Source of the DNA: Halopolyspora algeriensis | GTDB taxonomy: Bacteria > Actinomycetota > Actinomycetes > Mycobacteriales > Pseudonocardiaceae | NCBI RefSeq assembly: GCF_003337235.1 | Contig: NZ_QPJC01000014.1 | Coordinates: 1 to 64,000 of the forward strand | Direction: 5' to 3' | Length of the DNA stretch: 64,000 nt | Shown here: positions 7,396 through 18,449 of the stretch, one piece after another | How positions within the stretch are numbered: the first letter of the stretch is position 1 | Layout: every line of letters starts with the position of its first letter | Made by a program: the position numbers and the translations under genes | The notes under the pieces: generated by a model | Told to the model about the DNA's origin: nothing | Database searches by the model: none | Seen by the model: only the letters and a program-made list of their open reading frames with translations

Positions 7396-9735
7396 ATGAG
7401 CATGGAGACGATGCGCAAACGAAGTGCCTACCTGCCGCCGTCTGCGATACTCGGTGAGCACGCAGCCGACACGACCGCCCGGCCGGTTGATCACCCGGCG
7501 GGCGCGGCGAGATGGCGCCGGTGGTTCGCCGGACGGTTCGACCCGGTGCACTGGGCGATCGGCGCGCTGTCGGCGTTGCTGTCGACGTGCTTCATCCTCG
7601 TCAGTCTCTCCTACAACGGCTGGGCCTTCATCCCGCCGCTGGATGATGTCTACATCCACCTGCAGTACGCTCAACAGTTCGGCACCGGACATCCGTTTGA
7701 ATACAACACGGGCGATCCGGTCAGCAAAGGCGCGAGCAGCCTGCTGTACATGGTCGTGCTCGGGGGCTTTGCCGCGTTCGGAGTGCACGGCCACGCTCTG
7801 CTGATCACGGCGATGATCTTCGGGGCCGTGTGCATGGCACTTACTGCAGTGTGTGTCTGCGCTATCGGCGGCAGGCTCGTCAACCGCACCGTCGGCATCT
7901 GGGCCGGCCTGCTCGTCGCGACGAACGGGGCGCTGGTCTGGGGCGGCGTCAGCGGCATGGAGGTCGGCTTCGTCGCCCTCCTGCTCGCGGCGACGACGCT
8001 GGCCGTGGTCGCCGAAGCACCGCGCGGACGGTTCGTTCTCGCCCCGGTTCTCGGGTTTTTCACCTCGCTGGCCCGTCCGGAGGCCTTCATCTTCGTCGTC
8101 GTGCTGACGATCGCGATGGCCTGGATCACCCTCCGGCACGGTCGTGGCGACGCGACGCGGCCCCGCAGATTCGCACGCTCGGCGCTGCTGCCGCTGCCGT
8201 TCTTCGCCTACGGTGGCCAGTCGCTGTTCTACCTCGTCGCGACCGGAAGTTCCTCGGCCAACGGGATGCGGGCGAAATCACTGCTGCACGAGCCGATCTT
8301 CTATCCCACCGAATTCGCAGGCGCCGCGCTGAGCCACTTCAACGAGTTCGTGCGCGTGTTCACCGGCCTGGAGGGCTTCGACTACGTCATCCCGGCAGCC
8401 CCGATCGCCGCGCTGGCGGGCGTGATCTGGTTCGCCCGGCGACAATCGGATCGGTTCCCGATCGCGCTGGCGCTGTTCGGCGGGTTTCTGCTGGTGCTGC
8501 TGGCGATTTCGACGATGCGCACGCCCACGATGCACCACCTGCGCTACGTCCAGCCGTTCCTGCCGATGCTGGTGCTGCTGACCGCGGTCGGCCTGTACGC
8601 TCTCGCCTCCGCGCTCGGCTCGCAGCGCGGACGTGGACGGGCGGGCGCGTTCGTGCTCTCCGGCGCGCTGCTGTTCACCCTGATACAGATACCGGCGTGG
8701 GGCATTCGGCTCGGACAGCAGGCGGCCGGGATCCGCGATCAGCAGGTGTCCATCACCGCCTGGACGGATCAGCACTTGCCCGAGGACGCGGTGGTGGCGG
8801 TCAACGACGTCGGCGCGCCCGCCTTCCTCGGCGAACACCGGATCGTCGACCTCATCGGTCTGACCACGAACAAGCTCACTGTGCCGAGCACCCACGGTCC
8901 GGGCAGCCTCTACGAAGCTCTGCGGGACATGCCGAAGGACCGGCGTCCGGACTACTTCGTGGTCTTTCCCAGCTGGTCGGTCCACGACCTCGTGCACGGC
9001 GGGGTCTTCGGCGACGAGCCACTGGCGACGTTCCGGCTCGATTCGCCGACCTACTCGCGCATCGCCCCGGGCGGCGGCAGCATCTGCCAGGCAGCCCGCT
9101 ACTGCGACGTCGTCCACATCCACCGAGCCGACTGGGACGCGGCCGAAGCCGACACCACCCCGGTCGAAGCCGTCCGAGCCGGCACGGTCCGCGACCACGT
9201 CAACGTGGCCGACCTCGACGACGAACACGAGCACGGATACCGGGTCGACCCGGCGCACACGGGATTCCAACCCACCACCGATCTCGACACCGAACGCACC
9301 CGGCGCGGGGAGATCGTCGACAGCGGCCGGAAGGTCCTCGGCGGCGAGATCATGACGGTCCGCCGTCTCACCCCGGGGCTGCCGTTGACGATCACCGGGC
9401 GCATCGAAGCTGTCGACAACGAGATCGCTCCCCACGGCATCGACGTCTACGTCGACGGTCGCCACGTCGGCCTCTGGCATCGCGAGGAGGGCCGTGCCGG
9501 CTGGACGGAATCCACCTTCACCGTCCCCGCCCGGTTCCTCACCGACAACAGCGCACGTATCCGGTTGGGCTCACCGGACGAGCTCCTCAGCCCCCTGCCC
9601 GACTACGTCTCCTACGGCTACTGGTTCAGCCAGAAACACCCTGCTGACAGCGGAGACCGCGGTGGGCCCACCACCACCGCCGAGGCCGCCCCGAAGCAGG
9701 CAGGCAGCGCCCACGGCACCACTCGCACGAACTGA
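7396..9735 (+). CDS. Large membrane protein, GT39/ArnT-like glycosyltransferase candidate
   Basis: The 779-residue protein has about ten predicted membrane helices in residues 50-450. The first extracytoplasmic loop contains LDDVYIHLQYAQQF and YNTGDPVSKGASSLLY. A conserved acidic pair after helix 1 is what GT-C glycosyltransferases (PMT/ArnT/arabinofuranosyl types) use in catalysis. The C-terminal 330 residues are soluble, with an N-terminal part containing VVAVNDVGAPAFLGEHRIVDLIG, frequent in this class, and a beta-rich end (HVGLWHREEGRAGW). Start 7396 is chosen because GGGAGAAG precedes it; an upstream ATG at 7150 adds a sequence with no family look. The lipid-linked sugar donor and acceptor are unknown. 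It stands alone. Confidence 0.68.
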   Translation: MSMETMRKRSAYLPPSAILGEHAADTTARPVDHPAGAARWRRWFAGRFDPVHWAIGALSALLSTCFILVSLSYNGWAFIPPLDDVYIHLQYAQQFGTGHPFEYNTGDPVSKGASSLLYMVVLGGFAAFGVHGHALLITAMIFGAVCMALTAVCVCAIGGRLVNRTVGIWAGLLVATNGALVWGGVSGMEVGFVALLLAATTLAVVAEAPRGRFVLAPVLGFFTSLARPEAFIFVVVLTIAMAWITLRHGRGDATRPRRFARSALLPLPFFAYGGQSLFYLVATGSSSANGMRAKSLLHEPIFYPTEFAGAALSHFNEFVRVFTGLEGFDYVIPAAPIAALAGVIWFARRQSDRFPIALALFGGFLLVLLAISTMRTPTMHHLRYVQPFLPMLVLLTAVGLYALASALGSQRGRGRAGAFVLSGALLFTLIQIPAWGIRLGQQAAGIRDQQVSITAWTDQHLPEDAVVAVNDVGAPAFLGEHRIVDLIGLTTNKLTVPSTHGPGSLYEALRDMPKDRRPDYFVVFPSWSVHDLVHGGVFGDEPLATFRLDSPTYSRIAPGGGSICQAARYCDVVHIHRADWDAAEADTTPVEAVRAGTVRDHVNVADLDDEHEHGYRVDPAHTGFQPTTDLDTERTRRGEIVDSGRKVLGGEIMTVRRLTPGLPLTITGRIEAVDNEIAPHGIDVYVDGRHVGLWHREEGRAGWTESTFTVPARFLTDNSARIRLGSPDELLSPLPDYVSYGYWFSQKHPADSGDRGGPTTTAEAAPKQAGSAHGTTRTN

Positions 9736-9954
9736 TCGCGCATCCCCGGCCTTCCGCAGACGGCTGCAGGAGGAGCGAGGCCGGAGCACTGCTCCCCCGC
9801 AAAACGACCGCAAGAACTGTCCACCACCGGTAACCGACCGGTACTTCGAGGACATCCTCTGCGCAGGTCACGACGAGCACCGACAACCATCGGGAATCAG
9901 CCGGAAACCTCTGCTTCCGAGCGGGCGGTCGCAGGCCACATCGGGCAGCGACCG

Positions 9955-10460
9955 TCACTGCTCGGGACGGTCCGTGCGCTCCAGCTCGATCGCCGTGCGC
10001 ATGGTCTTACGGCCCCGATTGCGGTCACCGGCGAGATCGTAGGCCTGCGCCAGCGCGAACCACGCTCGCCAGTCCTGCGGTGCCGCCTCCAGCTCGTCCT
10101 GCTTCTCGTCGAACCACGCATCCGCGGCCTCGCGCCGCACACGACCCGAGGGGCGACGCGGCAGATGCGACACGTCCGGCAGCACGCCCTCGGCGTCGAG
10201 CCGGCGGGCCAGCCGCTCCGTCTGCGCACCGAACCGGATCTGGTCGAACACCAGCAGCGCACCCAGCAGCGGAAGCACCAGGACGGCCAGGCCGAGCAGC
10301 ACGAGAACGGGATCGCCCGTGACGATCATCATGGCCGCCCGGCTGCCCATCAGCACGAGATACACAGCCAGCACGGCGGCCAGCACGAATGCCGAAGTGC
10401 GTGGCCCCATCGCGGGCCGCCGGCCCTTTCCTTCGGACACCACGGGCTCCTGTCCGGGCA

Positions 10461-10461
<1 letters not shown>
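9955..10461 (-). CDS. Small membrane protein with C-terminal TPR-like segment
   Basis: The 168-residue protein has two hydrophobic segments (about residues 23-45 and 50-70). A soluble C-terminal part follows, including WRAWFALAQAYDLAGDRNRG, which has the spacing of a tetratricopeptide helix pair. The GTG start overlaps the dapB stop (TAGTG), so translation is probably coupled to dapB. Proteins of this kind sit beside dapB in many actinobacteria, but no function is established. Confidence 0.72.
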
Positions 10462-11366
<905 letters not shown>

Positions 11367-13640
11367 TCACTCGGCGGGTGCCTCGGGAGCGGCGGACTCG
11401 GACATCTCGACCTCGCCCTGGGCCGACGACTCGCCCTCGCCCTCCTCCTCGACGGGAATCAGGCTGATCTTGCCGCGGTTGTCGATATCGGCGATCTCGA
11501 CCCGCAGCTTGTCACCGACATTGACCACGTCCTCGACCTTGCCGATGCGCTTGCCGTTGCCCAGCTTCGAGATGTGCACCAGGCCGTCCTTGCCCGGCAG
11601 CAACGACACGAAAGCACCGAACGCGGCGGTCTTGACCACGGTGCCGAGGAAACGCTCGCCGACCTTGGGCAGCTGCGGGTTCGCGATCGAGTTGATCCTG
11701 TCGATCGCGGCCTCCGCGGAGGGGCCGTCGGCGGCACCGACGTAGATCGTGCCGTCGTCCTCGATGGTGACCTCGGCGCCGGTCTCCTCGGTGATCGTGT
11801 TGATCATCTTGCCCTTGGGGCCGATGACCTCGCCGATCTTGTCGACCGGGATGCTCACCGAGGTGACTCGGGGCGCGTGCGGGCTCATCTCGTCCGGCGA
11901 GCCGATCGCCTCGGCCATCACCTCGAGAATGGTCAGCCGCGCGTCCTTGGCCTGGCCCAGTGCTTGCGCGAGCACCTCGGACGGGATGCCGTCCAGCTTG
12001 GTGTCGAGCTGCAGAGCCGTGATGAAGTCCTTGGTCCCGGCGACCTTGAAGTCCATGTCACCGTAGGCGTCCTCGGCGCCGAGGATGTCGGTCAGCGCCA
12101 CGTACTGGGTCTGCTCGTCGACCTCGGCCGAGACCAGGCCCATCGCGATGCCCGCCACCGGCGCCTTCAGCGGGACACCCGCATTGAGCAGGGACAGCGT
12201 CGAGGCACACACCGACCCCATCGAGGTCGACCCGTTCGACCCCAGTGCCTCCGAAACCTGCCGCAGCGCGTACGGGAAGTCCTCCCTGCTCGGCAGCACC
12301 GGCACCAGAGCACGCTCGGCCAGCGCACCGTGCCCGATCTCGCGCCGCTTCGGAGTGCCGACACGACCGGTCTCCCCGGTCGAGTACGGCGGGAAGTTGT
12401 AGTGGTGCATGTACCGCTTGGCCGTCTCCGGGCCCAGGCTGTCGATCGACTGCTCCATGCGCAGCATGTTCAATGTCGACACGCCCATGATCTGGGTCTC
12501 ACCACGCTCGAACAGCGCCGATCCGTGCGCGCGGGGGATGACGCCGACCTCGGCGGACAGGCCACGGATGTCGGTGGGACCACGGCCGTCGATGCGAACC
12601 TTCTCGCGAATGATGCGCTGCCGCACCAGCTTCTTGGTCAGATCCTTCAGCGCCGCTGCGATCTCCTTCTCCCGGCCGGCGAAGGGCTGCCCCTCCTCGA
12701 TGCCGACCCGCTCCAGAGCCGCCTGCTTGATCTCGTCGAGACGGTTCTCCCGCTCCTGCTTGCCACCGATGGCCAGCGCCTCGGCCAGCTCGTCGGAGAC
12801 GGCCTGCTCGACGGCGGTGTAGGCGTCCTCGGCGTAAGCCGGGAAGACCGGGTACTGCGCGGCGCTCTCCTTGGCCGCCGCCTGCGCCAGCTGCTGCTGC
12901 GCCTCGCACAGGGTGCGGATGAACGGCTTCGCGGCCTCCAGGCCACCGGCCACGATCTCCTCGGTGGGGGCTTGCGCACCCTGGGCCACCAGGTCGGTGG
13001 TGTGCTCGGTGCCCTCGGCCTCGACCATCATGATGGCCACGTCGTCACCCACGACCCGACCGGCGACGACCATGTTGAACACGGCTCGCTCGAGCTGCTC
13101 GTGCGTGGGAAAGGCGACCCACTGCCCGTCGATCAGTGCCATCCGGGTGCCACCGACCGGGCCGGAGAACGGCAGTCCGGAGAGCTGAGTCGAACTGGAG
13201 GCGGCGTTGATCGCCAGCACGTCGTAGGCGTCCTGCGGGTTCATGCTCGTCACCGTGATGACGACCTGCACCTCGTTGCGCAGGCCGTCGGTGAACGACG
13301 GCCGCAGTGGGCGATCGATCAGGCGGCAGGTCAGAACCGCATCGGTGGAGGGGCGGCCCTCACGCCGGAAGAACGAGCCGGGAATCCGCCCGGCCGCGTA
13401 CATCCGCTCCTCGACATCCACCGTCAACGGGAAGAAGTCAAGGTTCTCCTTGGGCTGCTTGGAGGCCGTGGTGGCCGACAGCAGCATGGTGTCGTCGTCC
13501 AGGTACGCGGCGACACTGCCCGCGGCCTGCTTGGCCAGCCGGCCGGTCTCGAAACGGACCGTTCGGGTGCCGAACGCACCGTTGTCCAGGACGGCGGTGC
13601 TCTCGTACACGCCGTCGTCGTATGACTGCGGATCAGTCAA
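11367..13640 (-). CDS. pnp: Polyribonucleotide nucleotidyltransferase (PNPase/GpsI)
   Basis: PNPase degrades RNA phosphorolytically and can add tails; it acts as a trimer in the cytoplasm. The 757-residue protein has two RNase PH domains (about residues 20-330 and 350-590). A KH domain follows with [15 protein letters not shown], then an S1 domain with [26 protein letters not shown]. The acidic C-terminal tail is actinobacterial. The TTG at 13640 is preferred: GAGGAG is seven bases upstream and the protein then starts close to [12 protein letters not shown] like the mycobacterial orthologue. It lies downstream of rpsO, the classical rpsO-pnp order. Confidence 0.95.
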   Translation of the reverse strand: MTDPQSYDDGVYESTAVLDNGAFGTRTVRFETGRLAKQAAGSVAAYLDDDTMLLSATTASKQPKENLDFFPLTVDVEERMYAAGRIPGSFFRREGRPSTDAVLTCRLIDRPLRPSFTDGLRNEVQVVITVTSMNPQDAYDVLAINAASSSTQLSGLPFSGPVGGTRMALIDGQWVAFPTHEQLERAVFNMVVAGRVVGDDVAIMMVEAEGTEHTTDLVAQGAQAPTEEIVAGGLEAAKPFIRTLCEAQQQLAQAAAKESAAQYPVFPAYAEDAYTAVEQAVSDELAEALAIGGKQERENRLDEIKQAALERVGIEEGQPFAGREKEIAAALKDLTKKLVRQRIIREKVRIDGRGPTDIRGLSAEVGVIPRAHGSALFERGETQIMGVSTLNMLRMEQSIDSLGPETAKRYMHHYNFPPYSTGETGRVGTPKRREIGHGALAERALVPVLPSREDFPYALRQVSEALGSNGSTSMGSVCASTLSLLNAGVPLKAPVAGIAMGLVSAEVDEQTQYVALTDILGAEDAYGDMDFKVAGTKDFITALQLDTKLDGIPSEVLAQALGQAKDARLTILEVMAEAIGSPDEMSPHAPRVTSVSIPVDKIGEVIGPKGKMINTITEETGAEVTIEDDGTIYVGAADGPSAEAAIDRINSIANPQLPKVGERFLGTVVKTAAFGAFVSLLPGKDGLVHISKLGNGKRIGKVEDVVNVGDKLRVEIADIDNRGKISLIPVEEEGEGESSAQGEVEMSESAAPEAPAE

Positions 13641-13864
13641 CGTGAACTCCTCGTCTTGTGGGGTTGTTCCCAAGGGCTCACGGCAACCGCACGGGATGTG
13701 GTCCGACGAGGCCGGTCATCGATCGAAGTTCCCGGGCACGCGATACTGCTCCTCGCGCTCCCGGCAACCACTACCGAGGACCGGCGGACGCCTGCCCGTG
13801 GCGGCGTAAGCCCCTCGTCCTTGTTATCGCGCTCTCGCGCTCGTGGCAATCGCCCGCCGATGCA

Positions 13865-13898
13865 CCGAGGGGAGTGGCCCTGCGGCCACTCCCCTCGG
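13865..13898. terminator. 15-bp hairpin after rpsO
   Basis: CCGAGGGGAGTGGCC and GGCCACTCCCCTCGG form a perfect 15-bp stem with loop CTGC. It lies seven bases past the rpsO stop and before pnp, so it may end the rpsO transcript or act as a processing site in an rpsO-pnp message. Confidence 0.75.
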
Positions 13899-13904
13899 AA
13901 CCTG

Positions 13905-14174
13905 TCAACGGCGCAGACCGAGCCGCTGAATCAGCGAACGGTAACGGCTGATGTCCACCTTCATCAGGTAGTTGAGCATCCGGCGCCGACGGCCGACCAT
14001 CAGCAGCAGACCACGACGCGAGTGGTGGTCGTGCTTGTGCACCTTGAGGTGCTCGGTCAGGCCCGAGATCCGGTGGGTCAGCAGGGCCACCTGGGCTTCT
14101 GCCGAACCGGTGTCGGTCTCGTGCACCCCGTAATCGGACAGGATCTGCTTCTTCTCGGCAGTGGACAAAGCCAC
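13905..14174 (-). CDS. rpsO: 30S ribosomal protein S15
   Basis: The 89-residue protein is a full-length S15: it starts with [15 protein letters not shown], has [15 protein letters not shown] in the middle, and [16 protein letters not shown] near the end, followed by [10 protein letters not shown]15 is an early 16S rRNA binder in the small subunit and bridges to the large subunit. AGGAGA just upstream supports the GTG start. In several bacteria it autoregulates its mRNA; I see no structure here that settles this. Confidence 0.97.
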   Translation of the reverse strand: MALSTAEKKQILSDYGVHETDTGSAEAQVALLTHRISGLTEHLKVHKHDHHSRRGLLLMVGRRRRMLNYLMKVDISRYRSLIQRLGLRR

Positions 14175-14496
14175 GAGCGATTCTCCTTGTTACGTGTCCC
14201 GTGGATACCCCTGAAAGATGCGCGGCACACAACCACGCCGGGGGTTCGAGTCGTCGCCGTCCGGTGGACCCCGCGGACTTCACCGCCGCCGGGTTCGGCA
14301 CCGTCCGGCCATCACCATGTCATCCACCCACCGGAGATTCCCCCACCGCATGGATGTCATCAGCATGATCGGCAATCGGCCGCCACGGACTGCAGCCGGA
14401 CTCCCACCCAGGATACCAGCAACTGCACTTCGCTCTCCGCTTCCCCGAACGGGTTGCATGTCGGCCCCTGCTGGAGGTGTCATCGCGGAATCGCCG
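14175..14496. other. Gene-free stretch upstream of rpsO
   Basis: About 320 bases between thpR and rpsO with no plausible coding frame. It should contain the rpsO promoter, since rpsO reads away from it on the minus strand. A GGTTCGAGTC string near 14240 mimics a tRNA T-loop but has no paired stem. I see nothing else definable. Confidence 0.4.
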
Positions 14497-15075
14497 TCAG
14501 CAGGTCACCGCCAGCGAAACCCGGCGAACCGTCCGGTAGGCGGGGCCACCCGACTGCTGTTCGCTGCACACCAGCGAAACATCGCGGGCCTCCCACCACG
14601 GCCCCTCGTAGTCCGCGAAGAGCCCGGCCAGCAGGTCACGGTCCGCGCGGCCCGCGGCCCACCGCGCCACGGTCATGTGCGCCCGGAAGGAACGGGGGTC
14701 GGACCCCGCCATCCCCGCCACCGTGGCCAGCACGTCGGCATCGGCGTCGCCGGCAGGCTGCACACCGATCCACAGGACCCCCCGGAAGACGCCTGCTCCG
14801 GCCATCCGCAACCGTGGTGGGCCGAATCCCGGCTGTGCACGGCCGGCTTGCCCGACCCGGTGAGCCAGCCGATCCCCCAACCGGTCGGGGTCGGCCTCGT
14901 CACCGTGGAAGCACAACGTCAGGTGCCAGCGCTGCGCGGGAACGAACCGGAACCTGCGCAGTCCCCCCGTGGCCCGCTCCAGCTGCCGCGACCGAGCGGA
15001 CCGCACGGTTCGCACCTCCGCAGCGAGGTGCCCGACGGCCTCCTGCGAGGGCCAGAGTGCGGTGAACAGACGCAT
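14497..15075 (-). CDS. thpR: RNA 2',3'-cyclic phosphodiesterase (2'-5' RNA ligase family)
   Basis: The 192-residue protein belongs to the 2H phosphoesterase superfamily. Two HxTx motifs are visible, HLTLCF after residue 45 and HMTVAR near residue 140, both catalytic. It begins MRLFTALWPSQEA, the usual LigT/ThpR opening, which is why the ATG at 15075 is chosen over an upstream start in the same frame. Enzymes of this family open 2',3'-cyclic phosphates and can reversibly join 2'-5' ends. It follows the HTH regulator gene on the same strand by about 100 bases. Confidence 0.88.
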   Translation of the reverse strand: MRLFTALWPSQEAVGHLAAEVRTVRSARSRQLERATGGLRRFRFVPAQRWHLTLCFHGDEADPDRLGDRLAHRVGQAGRAQPGFGPPRLRMAGAGVFRGVLWIGVQPAGDADADVLATVAGMAGSDPRSFRAHMTVARWAAGRADRDLLAGLFADYEGPWWEARDVSLVCSEQQSGGPAYRTVRRVSLAVTC

Positions 15076-15179
15076 GGGATCTGTGCGGCCACCTCTCGTC
15101 GACTCCGGCACGCCGCGGGAGAACCGGCCGCGGCCGGCTCCACAGGGTCGTGCCCGCAGAGCTCTTCCGACCAACGATC

Positions 15180-15668
15180 CTAAGCACCCTCGCCGGCTGC
15201 GGCGCGACGCAGCAGGTCCGCCAGCGCCGGGTAGTCGCTGCCGAGCATCTCCGCCGCGGACTGCAGCTCACCGGGACCGGCCGTTTTCCGCAGCACCGGC
15301 CACGCCGACTCCTCCCCGCTGATGACGTATCCGACCGGCAGGTCGTCCCGCGCCACCGACGGGCGCGAATGCCGCACGTCCTCCAATGCCTGCCGGATCG
15401 CCTCGGACTCGCCCGCAGCCACACCGGGAGTGAGGACCTTGCGCTCCAGCATGACCAGACGAGCCAGCACCGACGGATTACCGATCTTCGCCCGGCGCCC
15501 GCTCATCACCTGACTGAGCATGGGAGCGCTGATGCCCAGAACATCGGCAAGGTGAGCCTGCGAAGTCCGGAAGGCCACGATCAACCGCCGCACCCGGTCG
15601 CCCAGAGGTTCTCCATACCACTGGCGCTGCAGGGCCAGGTTCCGCTGAACGATCCTGTGTTCTTCCAA
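15180..15668 (-). CDS. Helix-turn-helix (XRE-like) regulator
   Basis: The 162-residue protein carries a lambda-repressor-type HTH around residues 25-55: VRRLIVAFRTSQAHLADVLGI followed by SAPMLSQVMSGRR. The C-terminal part is Ala/Glu-rich with no recognised sensor domain. A TTG start is used: GGGGAG lies six bases before it, and no ATG is available. Its target is unknown. It is downstream of ribF on the same strand and may be cotranscribed with thpR. Confidence 0.75.
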   Translation of the reverse strand: MEEHRIVQRNLALQRQWYGEPLGDRVRRLIVAFRTSQAHLADVLGISAPMLSQVMSGRRAKIGNPSVLARLVMLERKVLTPGVAAGESEAIRQALEDVRHSRPSVARDDLPVGYVISGEESAWPVLRKTAGPGELQSAAEMLGSDYPALADLLRRAAAGEGA

Positions 15669-15810
15669 CCTTCACTCCCCCGGTGCCGGCCTCGATCCGG
15701 ACATGTCGCCTCGATGACCGAATACTGCCAGTGCGGGCACGACCGGCGAGGCGAAATCGGCGGGAAAACCGGTACCGGCCCCGGCGGCGCCTTCTTCCGT
15801 CAGCGCGACC

Positions 15811-16794
15811 TCACCCGCCGATACGCAGGCACTCGCGAGTGGCATCGACATCCCGATGCATCTGCTCGACGAGCTCCTCGGCGGAATCGAATCGAACCAT
15901 CCCCCGCAGCCGACGCACGAACTCCAGCTCGGCGTACTCGCCGTAGAAATCGGCATCGACGTCGAGAACGAACGCCTCGACCGTGCGCTCCCTGCCGGAA
16001 AACGTCGGATTGCTGCCCACCGACACCGCCGCGGGCAGTGTCCGTGGCGCCTCGGTCGCACCACGGCGGCGATGCGTGAACCAGCACGCGTAAACACCGT
16101 CGGCAGGAATCGCCGCATACTGCGGAGGAGACAGGTTCGCGGTCGGAAATCCCAGCTCGCGGCCGCCACGCCCGGCACCGCGCACCACGATGCCCTCCAG
16201 CTGGTGGGGACGCCCCAGAGCGGCCGCTGCCGCCTCGACGTCTCCGGCGTCGATGCAGGAGCGAATGTAGGTCGAGGAGACGGTGACCGCCTGCTCGGCC
16301 ACGTCCGCCCCGTCCGCAGGCCCCGCCAGCAGGCTGGCCGGTTCCGTCTCGAACCCGAACCGCTCCCCGAACGTGCTCAGCAGCTCGATATCGCCGGCCG
16401 CCTTGTGCCCGAAGGTGAAGTTCTCCCCCACCACGACCACGGCGGCGTGCAGGCGCTCCACCAGGATCTCGTGGGCGAACTCCTCGGGCGGCATCCGCGA
16501 CAGCTCCGAGGTGAACGGCAGGACGCAGAAGACGTCCACGCCGAACTGCTCGACCAGATCGGCACGCCGCCGCAGCGTCGTCAGCTGGGCCGGATGGCTG
16601 CCCGGGCGCACCACTTCGGCCGGATGCGGGTCGAAGGTGACCAGCACGCACGGCAGCTCACGCTGCTGCGCTCGCCGGACGGCATGCTCGATCAACTGTT
16701 GATGTCCACGGTGGACCCCGTCGAACACGCCGATGGTGACCACGCACCGGCCCCAGTCACCGGGAAGCTGCTCCAAGCCACGCCAACGCTGCAC
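15811..16794 (-). CDS. ribF: Bifunctional riboflavin kinase/FAD synthetase
   Basis: The 327-residue enzyme phosphorylates riboflavin to FMN and adenylates it to FAD. The N-terminal FAD-synthetase domain has VTIGVFDGVHRGHQQL, the nucleotidyltransferase motif, and SSTYIRSCIDAGDVEAA. The C-terminal kinase domain has GRELGFPTANLSP and DGVYACWF. The GTG at 16794 gives the standard VQRWRGLEQLP start, while a longer frame reaches into the truB end. It follows truB by 65 bases, a gene order common across actinobacteria. Confidence 0.95.
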   Translation of the reverse strand: MQRWRGLEQLPGDWGRCVVTIGVFDGVHRGHQQLIEHAVRRAQQRELPCVLVTFDPHPAEVVRPGSHPAQLTTLRRRADLVEQFGVDVFCVLPFTSELSRMPPEEFAHEILVERLHAAVVVVGENFTFGHKAAGDIELLSTFGERFGFETEPASLLAGPADGADVAEQAVTVSSTYIRSCIDAGDVEAAAAALGRPHQLEGIVVRGAGRGGRELGFPTANLSPPQYAAIPADGVYACWFTHRRRGATEAPRTLPAAVSVGSNPTFSGRERTVEAFVLDVDADFYGEYAELEFVRRLRGMVRFDSAEELVEQMHRDVDATRECLRIGG

Positions 16795-16859
16795 GGCTGA
16801 CCACCCTATCCGCTCACCGCGAACGTGTCCGCAACACCACCCGTGGGCGCACGCATCCG

Positions 16860-17768
16860 TCACCCCGCAGGACGCAGCACCAGGACCGGTTTGGCGACAC
16901 GGCCCTGATCACGGACCAGGGCGACGGCATGGCCGTCGGGCCCGAACATTCCGTACGTGCCGTGCACGCCCGCACTCGTGACCGCCTGACCGTGCGCGAG
17001 GCCGCGCGCGGTGACCGCGTTCACGTCGATCCGCGGGAAGGCCGTGGCCACGGCACCATCCATGTCCATCGACAGGTCGGGCTCGGCCTCCAGCTGCTCC
17101 AGGGTGCGCACCGTCGCCAGCCCGAACGGACCCACCCGGGTGCGGCGCAACTGCCCGAGGTGCCCGCCGATACCGAGCTGCTCACCGAGGTCTCGTGCCA
17201 GCGCACGCACATAGGTTCCCGAGGAACACTCCACGAGCACATCCAGTTCCGTGGTGGTCCCGGTGCGGTGCAGCGCCAGCAGGTCGAACCGCGAGACGGT
17301 CACCGGCCGGGCCTCCAGCTCGACGCTCTCCCCCGCACGAGCCAGCTCGTAGGCACGGCGGCCGTTGACCTTCACCGCGCTGACCGCGCTCGGAACCTGC
17401 CGGAGATCCCCGGTCAGCGCGGCGATGCCCGCGTTGATCGCCTCCTCGGTCACGCCGGAGGCGTCCGCCGAGGACAGCACCTCTCCTTCGGCATCATCGG
17501 TCGTCGTGGCCGCACCCAGGCTGATGGTCGCCAGGTAGGCCTTCGTGTCCATCGCGAGATGACCGAGCAGCTTCGTGGCCCGCTCCAGCCCCAGCACCAG
17601 GACACCGGTGGCCATCGGATCGAGCGTGCCCGCGTGGCCGACCTTGCGCGTGCCCATGATCCGGCGTACGCGCGCCACGACATCGTGCGAGGTCATCCCC
17701 GCCGGCTTGTCCATCACCAGCAGACCGGGCGGAACGGCGGGACGCGAGCTTCGGGACCGTTGTGACAC
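16860..17768 (-). CDS. truB: tRNA pseudouridine(55) synthase
   Basis: TruB makes pseudouridine 55 in the T loop of tRNA. The 302-residue protein shows PPGLLVMDKPAGMTSHDVV at the N-terminus and the catalytic block GHAGTLDPMATGVLVLG, with the Asp in TLDP as nucleophile. CSSGTYVRALARDLGE is the other conserved segment, and a PUA-like C-terminal end follows. The GTG at 17768 is chosen; the longer frame overlaps the divergent def gene and carries no family sequence. Confidence 0.95.
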   Translation of the reverse strand: MSQRSRSSRPAVPPGLLVMDKPAGMTSHDVVARVRRIMGTRKVGHAGTLDPMATGVLVLGLERATKLLGHLAMDTKAYLATISLGAATTTDDAEGEVLSSADASGVTEEAINAGIAALTGDLRQVPSAVSAVKVNGRRAYELARAGESVELEARPVTVSRFDLLALHRTGTTTELDVLVECSSGTYVRALARDLGEQLGIGGHLGQLRRTRVGPFGLATVRTLEQLEAEPDLSMDMDGAVATAFPRIDVNAVTARGLAHGQAVTSAGVHGTYGMFGPDGHAVALVRDQGRVAKPVLVLRPAG

Positions 17769-17861
17769 GGCTGTCCATCCTCCACCACGACGCACACCTC
17801 CCGGCGTCGGGTCGGCAACCGCAGCGGTTAGAGTTTCGACCGACCGACAGGAGGGTGTGCA

Positions 17862-18359
17862 GTGACTTTCAGACCGATCCGGCGTTTCGGGGACCCCGTT
17901 TTGCGCACGGTCGCCGACCCGGTGACGGTATTCGACGACAAGATCGCGGAGCTGGTCGACGACCTGCTGGACACGGTCGACGCACCGGGACACGCGGGCG
18001 TGGCCGCACCGCAGATCGGGGTCGGTCTCCGTGCGTTCAGCTACAACGTGGACGGCGAGATGGGTTACGTGCTCAATCCGGAGATCGTCGAGCTGTCCGG
18101 GGAGCAGGACGGTGACGAGGGCTGCCTGTCGGTGCCGGGGTTGAGCTTTCCCACCCACCGTGCCGACCACGCGGTCGTGCGCGGGGTGAATCTGCGCAAC
18201 GAGCCGATCACCGTGTCGGGTTCCGGCCTGATGGCGCGCTGCCTGCAGCACGAGGTCGATCACCTCGACGGCATCGTCTACATCCAGCGTCTCGAGTCGG
18301 ACAAGCGTCGCGAGGCGTTGAAGCAGATTCGCGCCACCGACTGGTTCTGGGAGCAGTGA
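17862..18359 (+). CDS. def: Peptide deformylase
   Basis: This metalloenzyme removes the N-formyl group from nascent proteins. All three motifs are visible in the 165-residue protein: GVAAPQIG, EGCLSVPG (metal-binding Cys) and QHEVDHLDG (two metal-binding His and the catalytic Glu). The GTG at 17862 follows GGAGGG. It is divergent from truB and may share its promoter region. Confidence 0.95.
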   Translation: MTFRPIRRFGDPVLRTVADPVTVFDDKIAELVDDLLDTVDAPGHAGVAAPQIGVGLRAFSYNVDGEMGYVLNPEIVELSGEQDGDEGCLSVPGLSFPTHRADHAVVRGVNLRNEPITVSGSGLMARCLQHEVDHLDGIVYIQRLESDKRREALKQIRATDWFWEQ

Positions 18360-18449
18360 GAGAGTGCACGGATTGGCTTGCGGAGCGGTGCGGGTGACGG
18401 AACCTCCGGCGTCGCCTCACTCCGGGAGCCCCGACATCAGGGAGGTCGC

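Noticed and set aside
14235-14255. tRNA-like T-loop (GGTTCGAGTC)
   Set aside because: The flanking bases cannot form a T stem, and no acceptor or anticodon arm can be drawn around it.
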